57,139 nt of DNA from Streptomyces albidus (ex Kaewkla and Franco 2022) (lineage in GTDB: Bacteria > Actinomycetota > Actinomycetes > Streptomycetales > Streptomycetaceae), in NCBI RefSeq assembly GCF_013870515.1, contig NZ_JACBXA010000013.1, positions 1-57,139 of the forward strand. Reading direction: 5' to 3'. Shown here piece by piece: positions 52,933 to 57,139 of this stretch; positions within the stretch are counted from its first letter, which is position 1, and every line of letters starts with the position of its first letter. The notes beneath the pieces were generated by a model. That model saw nothing but the letters and a program-made list of their open reading frames with translations. It made no database searches and had not been told where the DNA came from. Both the position numbers and the translations under genes were made by a program.

Positions 52933-52947
52933 GGGCCGAACGGGCCC
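52933..52947. promoter_or_regulatory. GGG-N9-CCC box between the response regulator and Rv1733c-like genes
   Basis: GGGCC-GAACG-GGCCC, a perfect 5-5-5 dyad, 143 bp before the Rv1733c-like gene and 121 bp before the response regulator start on the other strand. An overlapping TCGGCC...GGCCGA repeat shares its left arm. Placed as a candidate DevR-like site. Confidence 0.45.
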
Positions 52948-52983
52948 GACCGGGGCGATGCGGGGGCCACCCGTACCCGCGGG

Positions 52984-53022
52984 ATGGACCCGTCGGCCCT
53001 CGGCATGGACCTGTCGGCCCTC
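52984..53022. repeat. 18-bp direct repeat with 21-bp period in a promoter region
   Basis: ATGGACCCGTCGGCCCTC and ATGGACCTGTCGGCCCTC (one mismatch) start 21 bp apart, exactly two helical turns, 68 bp upstream of the Rv1733c-like start codon. Same-face repeats like this are typical of activator tandem sites. Confidence 0.55.
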
Positions 53023-53089
53023 TTGGCGGACCCATTCCGCGGTCACTTTGCTCCCGTGGCCGTTTGACGCCCGTGAGGGGAGTCGGCAC

Positions 53090-53656
53090 ATGAAGACCAG
53101 GAAATGGCTGTGGCGCTGGCAGAACAACTCGCTCAGACGCCGCTCCGACCGTGTCGAGGCATGGGTCGGGCTGATGGCTGCGGCGGTCATGGCCGTCAGC
53201 GCTCCCGTCACCGGAGCGGTGGCCGCGGACGCGCTGGGCGACAGCCTTCGCGACCGTTCGGACTTCCGCCGGACGTCGGCGGTGCTGATCGAGAACGCTC
53301 CCACCACCGACGGCCTCTCCACCGTCTCGAGCAACCCGACGGTGCCGGCGAAGGTCAAGTGGAAGGCGCCCGGCGGCCACTCCCGGACGGGCCGGGCTCC
53401 CGTGGAGGCGGGCACGCCCGCGCACACCCGCGTCACGGTGTGGCTCGACAGCCGGGGTGAGCCGCGGCAGCCGCCCCCGGGGCCCGGCGAGATCACGGGC
53501 GAGAGCGCCGCAGCCGGCGGCGCCACCGCGGTCGCCACCTGCTTCGCCGTCGCGAGCGGCTGCTGGATGGTGCGGCGGCGCCTGGATTCCGTACGCGAGA
53601 AGGACTGGGAGAGGGAGTGGGCTGCCGTCGGACCCTGGTGGAGCCGCCGCGAGTAG
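53090..53656 (+). CDS. Rv1733c-family membrane protein
   Basis: Protein of 188 residues with two transmembrane helices (WVGLMAAAVMAVSAPVTGAVAA, residues 25-47; AGGATAVATCFAVASGCWMV near 143-163) flanking an extracytoplasmic domain (VPAKVKWKAPGGHSRTGRAPVEAGTPAHTRVTVWLD). This is the Rv1733c-type layout; Rv1733c is a DosR-regulon member in Mycobacterium tuberculosis, function unknown. ATG 53090 follows GAGGGGAG. Its place next to the DevR/DevS-like genes strengthens the dormancy interpretation. Confidence 0.82.
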   Translation: MKTRKWLWRWQNNSLRRRSDRVEAWVGLMAAAVMAVSAPVTGAVAADALGDSLRDRSDFRRTSAVLIENAPTTDGLSTVSSNPTVPAKVKWKAPGGHSRTGRAPVEAGTPAHTRVTVWLDSRGEPRQPPPGPGEITGESAAAGGATAVATCFAVASGCWMVRRRLDSVREKDWEREWAAVGPWWSRRE

Positions 53657-53732
53657 CCACGATCCCCGGACTCGCCGATTCCTGCTGCTTCCCGTTGATC
53701 CTCGCCGATGACGCCCCAGGGTCGGCGGCCAC

Positions 53733-54752
53733 TCAGGGAACGATGTCCAGCACGTCCCGCACAGGGCGGCGGGGCGTACGGGAGCCCAGCGGCCCGTAGC
53801 CCAGGCGGATGACCATCTGCACGGGCCCCGCGCCCCAGACCGGATCCCGCAGCAGCCAGCGCAGCTCCGTGTTCTCCAGCGCCTGCGTGGCGAACGAGCT
53901 CGCCAGCCCTTCCCTTGTGGCCACCAGCAGCACCCGCTCCATGGCCTGCCCCGCCACGAGCCAGTCCTCGGGACGGTCGCGGTCGGAGTACAGCAGCCCC
54001 AGGTGCGGCATGTGCTCGAACCGGGCAGACTCCCGGTCGGTCTCCTCCCGGCCGCGAGCGAAGTCGCGCACCGGCGCCCGGCCGTCCTGCCGTCGCGGTC
54101 CGAAGCTGTACTCCGGGACGCCGTCCAGGATCGTGTCCGGGTCGACGGGCTCGCCGGCGGTCCCGGAGAGCGTCACGCCCGTACGGACCCAGCGCCGCTC
54201 CTCCGGGTCGCCCTGGTGCTCCAGCTTCAGCTCCGCCTCCTCCAGCAGGTCGAGGACGAGGGCCAGGTGCCAGCCGGACAGCAGGGCCAGCCTCGACCCC
54301 TCGGCGCGTGCCTGATCGATCAGTAGATGCTCCAGCGCGGTGGGTATGGGCCGCTCGGCGAAGGGATAGCGGTTCGTGCGCCGCTCAGCGATCGCGCCGT
54401 ACAGCCCGAAGAGGTCGTGGTCGAGGTCCTTCGGGGCGCGCGTCAGCTCCACGATTGCCAGCGTCTGCCTGTCGTCCGGGTCGGGCAGCAGCCTCACCAC
54501 GGGCTGCAGACCCGCGTGATACGCGGCCACCCGCAGGTTGAACAGAGCCGCACCGCAGCCGAGGTGCAGAGCACGCATCTGCGGGTCTGACTGCGGCATC
54601 GCCCGCTCGAAGTCCGCCCGCAGCGCGATCGAGTGGTCGGCTCGCCGGTACCGGAACCGCCAGGGCTGCGCATTGTGCATGGACGGCGCCGTGGAGGCAT
54701 CGCGGACCAGAGTCTCGACCATCTCCTCCTCGGCGAATGAGGTGAGGCCCAT
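53733..54752 (-). CDS. Acg-family nitroreductase-like protein
   Basis: Protein of 339 residues with two nitroreductase-like halves: an N-terminal LVRDASTAPSMHNAQPWRFR, then RRTNRYPFAERPIPTALEHLL, and in the C-terminal half GQAMERVLLVATREGLASSFATQALE. The Acg (Rv2032) family is DosR-controlled in mycobacteria, binds FMN, and is thought to sequester flavin rather than reduce nitro compounds. ATG 54752 has AAGGAGG seven bases upstream; the longer frame to 55025 is not homologous. Right-hand end of the dormancy-type cluster. Confidence 0.88.
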   Translation of the reverse strand: MGLTSFAEEEMVETLVRDASTAPSMHNAQPWRFRYRRADHSIALRADFERAMPQSDPQMRALHLGCGAALFNLRVAAYHAGLQPVVRLLPDPDDRQTLAIVELTRAPKDLDHDLFGLYGAIAERRTNRYPFAERPIPTALEHLLIDQARAEGSRLALLSGWHLALVLDLLEEAELKLEHQGDPEERRWVRTGVTLSGTAGEPVDPDTILDGVPEYSFGPRRQDGRAPVRDFARGREETDRESARFEHMPHLGLLYSDRDRPEDWLVAGQAMERVLLVATREGLASSFATQALENTELRWLLRDPVWGAGPVQMVIRLGYGPLGSRTPRRPVRDVLDIVP

Positions 54753-55140
54753 GTGTCGCCTCCTTCGATCCGGTCCGGCGGTCGCCCTGCGCGGGGAGCC
54801 GCCGGCCTGGTGCCGTGGGCAACGCCCTGATGCTGCGCTCCGCGGACGTCCGTCCGGTGGGCGTACGGCGTTCCGGGGCAGCGCCCTCACTGGACAGCCT
54901 GCTGCGAGTGCTCCGCGACGCCGAAGGCCCGGGAGGTCCTGAACGGGGGGCCGACTGTCCCTGTCTTCGTCTGCTGCTCGCGTCTCCCGGTTTGCTGCTC
55001 CGCCTGCCTGCGGCTGGGACGACAAGAGGCAGCACCCCGTTCGCGGGGAACGGGGTGCTGCCTCAGGGAGTTCTGGGGGCCTCAGCCGGAACGTCGTGCG
55101 GCCGTCGGGCCGCCTCCGTAGGGCTGAGCGGTGCGGAGCG
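54753..55140. other. Intergenic region, about 390 bp, no supported gene
   Basis: A plus-strand frame at 54815-55147 is open but is repetitive Arg/Gly/Leu and crosses a strong terminator hairpin, so it is not called. The region holds the nitroreductase promoter and the terminator of the GH3 gene. Confidence 0.5.
55026..55064 (-). terminator. Strong stem-loop terminator after the GH3 gene
   Basis: A perfect 17-bp stem (GAGGCAGCACCCCGTTC with GAACGGGGTGCTGCCTC) and 5-base loop, about 77 bases after the GH3 stop on the minus strand, followed by CTTGTCG. Confidence 0.8.
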
Positions 55141-56958
55141 TCAGTAGCCCAGTCCGTGCCCGAACTCGTAGAGCGTCTTGTCGGGGTCGTCCAGGGCGGG
55201 GATGGCGACCGGCAGCTTGCCCGCGGGGGCGAGGTCGCCGTAGAGGGCGTCCACGACGGAGGCGACGGAGAGCTTGCCGTAGGAGAAGGTGGCCAGATAG
55301 GCGGGGACGTCGGGGAAGCGGCGGATGTCGTAGGCGTTGCGCACGGCCACCGCGATCACCGAAGTCCCGGTCTTCATCAGGGCCTTGACGAGGGACGCCT
55401 GCGCCGCGCCCTTGTCCGCTGCCGACGCGGCGGCGTTCGTCAGGACGACGGTGACGTCGTGGTCGGCCGCTGCCGCCACGGCCTCGTCGATCTTCACCTG
55501 GGTGGGGGCCGCGCCCGTCTCCAGCGCGGTCGCCGACTGGCCGGAGCGCGTCTCGACGGCAGCCGTGAGGTCGGCGACCTGGGTGGCGCCCCAGCCGGTG
55601 ACGAGGACGGAGTGGTCGCCGCCGGACAGCGGCAGCACCTTGCCCTCGTTCCGCACGAGCGTGACCGTGCGGTCGGTGATGCGGGCGGCGTCGGCGGCGT
55701 GACGCTTGTTGCCCACGACGCGCTCGGCGCGCTTCTCGTCGACGTACGGGCGCGGGAAGAGCCCGTTGCGGATCTTGTGTTCGAGGATGCGGAGCACCGA
55801 GGCGTCCAGCCGGGACTCCGGCACGTCGCCGGACTCGACGGCCTTGAGCACCGCGGCGTGCGCGGTGTCCGCCTTCGGGGCCAGCACGAGCTGGTCGCAC
55901 CCGGCCTTGAGCGCCCGCACCGGGGCGACGTCCGGCGGGAAGTCCTCGGTCGCGCCGCCCATGTCGAGGGCGTCGGTGACGATGAGGCCGCGGAAGCCCA
56001 GTTCCTCGCGGAGGAGGCCGGTGACGATGGGCTTCGACATGGTCGCCGGGACCTCGCTGGAATCCAGGGAGGGGACGACGATGTGCGCCGTCATGATCGT
56101 GTCGACGCCGCGTGCGATGGCTGCGCGGAAGGGCGGCAGGTCGATGGTGTCCAGCTGCTCACGCGTGTGCTTGATCACGGGCAGGCCCGAGTGGCTGTCG
56201 ACGTCCGTGTCGCCGTGACCGGGGAAGTGCTTTGCGGCGCTTGCCACTTCACCGCGGTGGTAGCCGCGTACGGAGTCGGAGACGAGCCTGGAGCACAGCT
56301 CGGGGTCTGAACCGAAGGAACGGACACCGATGATGGGGTTGTCCGGGTTGATGTTGACGTCGGCGACCGGGGCGTAGTTCTGGTTGATGCCCATCGCGGC
56401 CAGCTCGGTTCCGATGATCTCGGCGGAGCGGCGGACGTCGTCGCTCGAACGGCCCGCGGCCAGCGCCATGTTGCCCGGCAGCTGCGTCGCCGGCTCCAGC
56501 ATGCGGTAGACGACGCTGCCGCCCTCCTGGTCGATGGAGACCAGGAGCGGGATGCGCGCGCCGGTACGGAGCGCGGCGCGCTGCAGGCCGTTGGAGAGTC
56601 CCGCGACCTGGCGGGGGTCCTTGAGGTTGTCCGGGCCGCGCCGCGCGTCGAAGTAGATGACGCCGCCGGGACGGTACTTGGCGATGACCTCGGCAGGCGT
56701 CGAAACCCCGTACAGCTCCTTGTTCTTGGCGTGCGAGGTGGCGGCCGTGGTGCCGTAGACCTCCACGACGAAGAGCTGACCGATCTTCTCCTTCAGCGAC
56801 ATCCGGCCGAGCAGGGTGCGGGCCTCGCGCTGCGTGCGGGCGTCCGCGGCGGCCGCCTGCGCAGTGCCGGACGAGAGGCCGAAGGCCGCCGCGACACCTG
56901 CGGCTCCGGCGAGGATCTGTCTGCGGGTGGTGGACTGGTGCGGCGGCGTCTGCTGCAT
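55141..56958 (-). CDS. Tat-exported glycoside hydrolase family 3 (beta-N-acetylhexosaminidase/NagZ-like)
   Basis: Protein of 605 residues. The N terminus is a twin-arginine signal (STTRRQILAGAAGVAAAFGL, cleavage near AQA-AAA), so it folds before export. The GH3 barrel carries VSIDQEGG, RSFGSDPELC, the NagZ-type loop AKHFPGHGDTDVDSHSGLP (His/Asp general acid pair), and the nucleophile Asp in LIVTDALDMGG. A C-terminal GH3 alpha/beta domain follows. It likely trims N-acetylglucosamine from peptidoglycan or chitin fragments outside the cell. It stands alone; a terminator follows and short repeats precede the start. Confidence 0.92.
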   Translation of the reverse strand: MQQTPPHQSTTRRQILAGAAGVAAAFGLSSGTAQAAAADARTQREARTLLGRMSLKEKIGQLFVVEVYGTTAATSHAKNKELYGVSTPAEVIAKYRPGGVIYFDARRGPDNLKDPRQVAGLSNGLQRAALRTGARIPLLVSIDQEGGSVVYRMLEPATQLPGNMALAAGRSSDDVRRSAEIIGTELAAMGINQNYAPVADVNINPDNPIIGVRSFGSDPELCSRLVSDSVRGYHRGEVASAAKHFPGHGDTDVDSHSGLPVIKHTREQLDTIDLPPFRAAIARGVDTIMTAHIVVPSLDSSEVPATMSKPIVTGLLREELGFRGLIVTDALDMGGATEDFPPDVAPVRALKAGCDQLVLAPKADTAHAAVLKAVESGDVPESRLDASVLRILEHKIRNGLFPRPYVDEKRAERVVGNKRHAADAARITDRTVTLVRNEGKVLPLSGGDHSVLVTGWGATQVADLTAAVETRSGQSATALETGAAPTQVKIDEAVAAAADHDVTVVLTNAAASAADKGAAQASLVKALMKTGTSVIAVAVRNAYDIRRFPDVPAYLATFSYGKLSVASVVDALYGDLAPAGKLPVAIPALDDPDKTLYEFGHGLGY

Positions 56959-56967
56959 CGGTGCTCC

Positions 56968-56993
56968 TCAAACGGGCGACTCAAACGGGCGAC
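56968..56993. repeat. 13-bp tandem duplication before the GH3 start
   Basis: Two exact copies of TCAAACGGGCGAC in the 5' leader, starting 10 bases upstream of the ATG. Could affect leader structure; otherwise slippage. Confidence 0.7.
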
Positions 56994-57096
56994 GCGGAGT
57001 CGGGCATACGGGAGCGCACATCGTTGCAGCGGGGCGTGGGGAGGACCAGACGCCGCGCGGATGTTCATGGGTCCAGTCCAGTGGCGGAGACCGGGC

Positions 57097-57139
57097 GCGG
57101 AGCGCCCCGGAAGACCGCCGGCGGAGCGCCCCGGAAGAC
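57097..57139. repeat. 19-bp direct repeat at the window edge
   Basis: GCGGAGCGCCCCGGAAGAC occurs at 57097-57115 and again at 57121-57139, separated by CGCCG; the array may continue beyond the window. Confidence 0.7.

Noticed and set aside
54815..55147. Plus-strand 110-codon frame between the nitroreductase and GH3 genes
   Set aside because: Low-complexity composition, no SD, and it reads through a 17-bp terminator hairpin.

Overview
High-GC DNA with actinomycete habits throughout: strong third-position G/C bias, many GTG/TTG starts, ATGA/GTGA stop-start overlaps, a Tat-exported hydrolase, SpoIIE-type phosphatase, NarL/DevR signalling and methylmalonyl-CoA mutase. It looks like a Streptomyces or close relative. 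This is inferred from gene content; no rRNA or species marker is present.

Region 1 (1-8.3 kb). A PadR / ABC ATPase / permease operon runs off the left edge. It is followed by an ArsR-arsenate reductase fusion with its own ArsR box and a VOC protein. Next comes a compact isonitrile (isocyanide) locus: a PvcA/DIT1-type isonitrile synthase and a PvcB-type Fe/2-oxoglutarate oxygenase, with a divergent LysR regulator. A methyltransferase without a clear stop and a frameshifted opine dehydrogenase lie beside it.

Region 2 (8.3-20.8 kb). Surface and signalling genes: two secreted FG-GAP proteins, a sigma-like/ZAS-like/TM/LamG fusion, an ECF-type sigma factor translationally coupled to a CU044_5270-type membrane protein, a DUF899 protein, and a PAS-GAF-PP2C-HATPase phosphatase.

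Region 3 (about 21.1-29.1 kb). A foreign island with visibly lower GC at third codon positions. It lies between a 34-bp perfect palindrome and tRNA-Arg(CCT) with an adjacent integrase remnant. It carries an HTH regulator, a lone transposase-type HTH protein, and a defence-like block: HNH-like zinc protein, ParB/Srx-like protein, SNF2 helicase, cytosine-5 DNA methyltransferase, and convergent Vsr nickase. I do not recognise this combination as a named system; it is the main candidate for something undescribed.

Region 4 (29.1-41.9 kb). A two-gene permease/TIGR03943 unit, an APC permease, an oxidoreductase next to an AraC regulator, and a B12 operon (mutA-mutB-meaB-corrinoid-binding protein).

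Region 5 (42.0-54.8 kb). A dormancy (DevR/DosR-like) gene set: DUF1876, nicotinate phosphoribosyltransferase, tandem universal stress protein, Zn-alcohol dehydrogenase, FUSC, DUF2267, epimerase, CBS-BON, DevS-like kinase, DevR-like regulator, Rv1733c-like membrane protein and Acg-like nitroreductase. Palindromic GGG-N9-CCC boxes recur in its promoter regions. The window ends with a Tat-exported GH3 hydrolase and short direct repeats.
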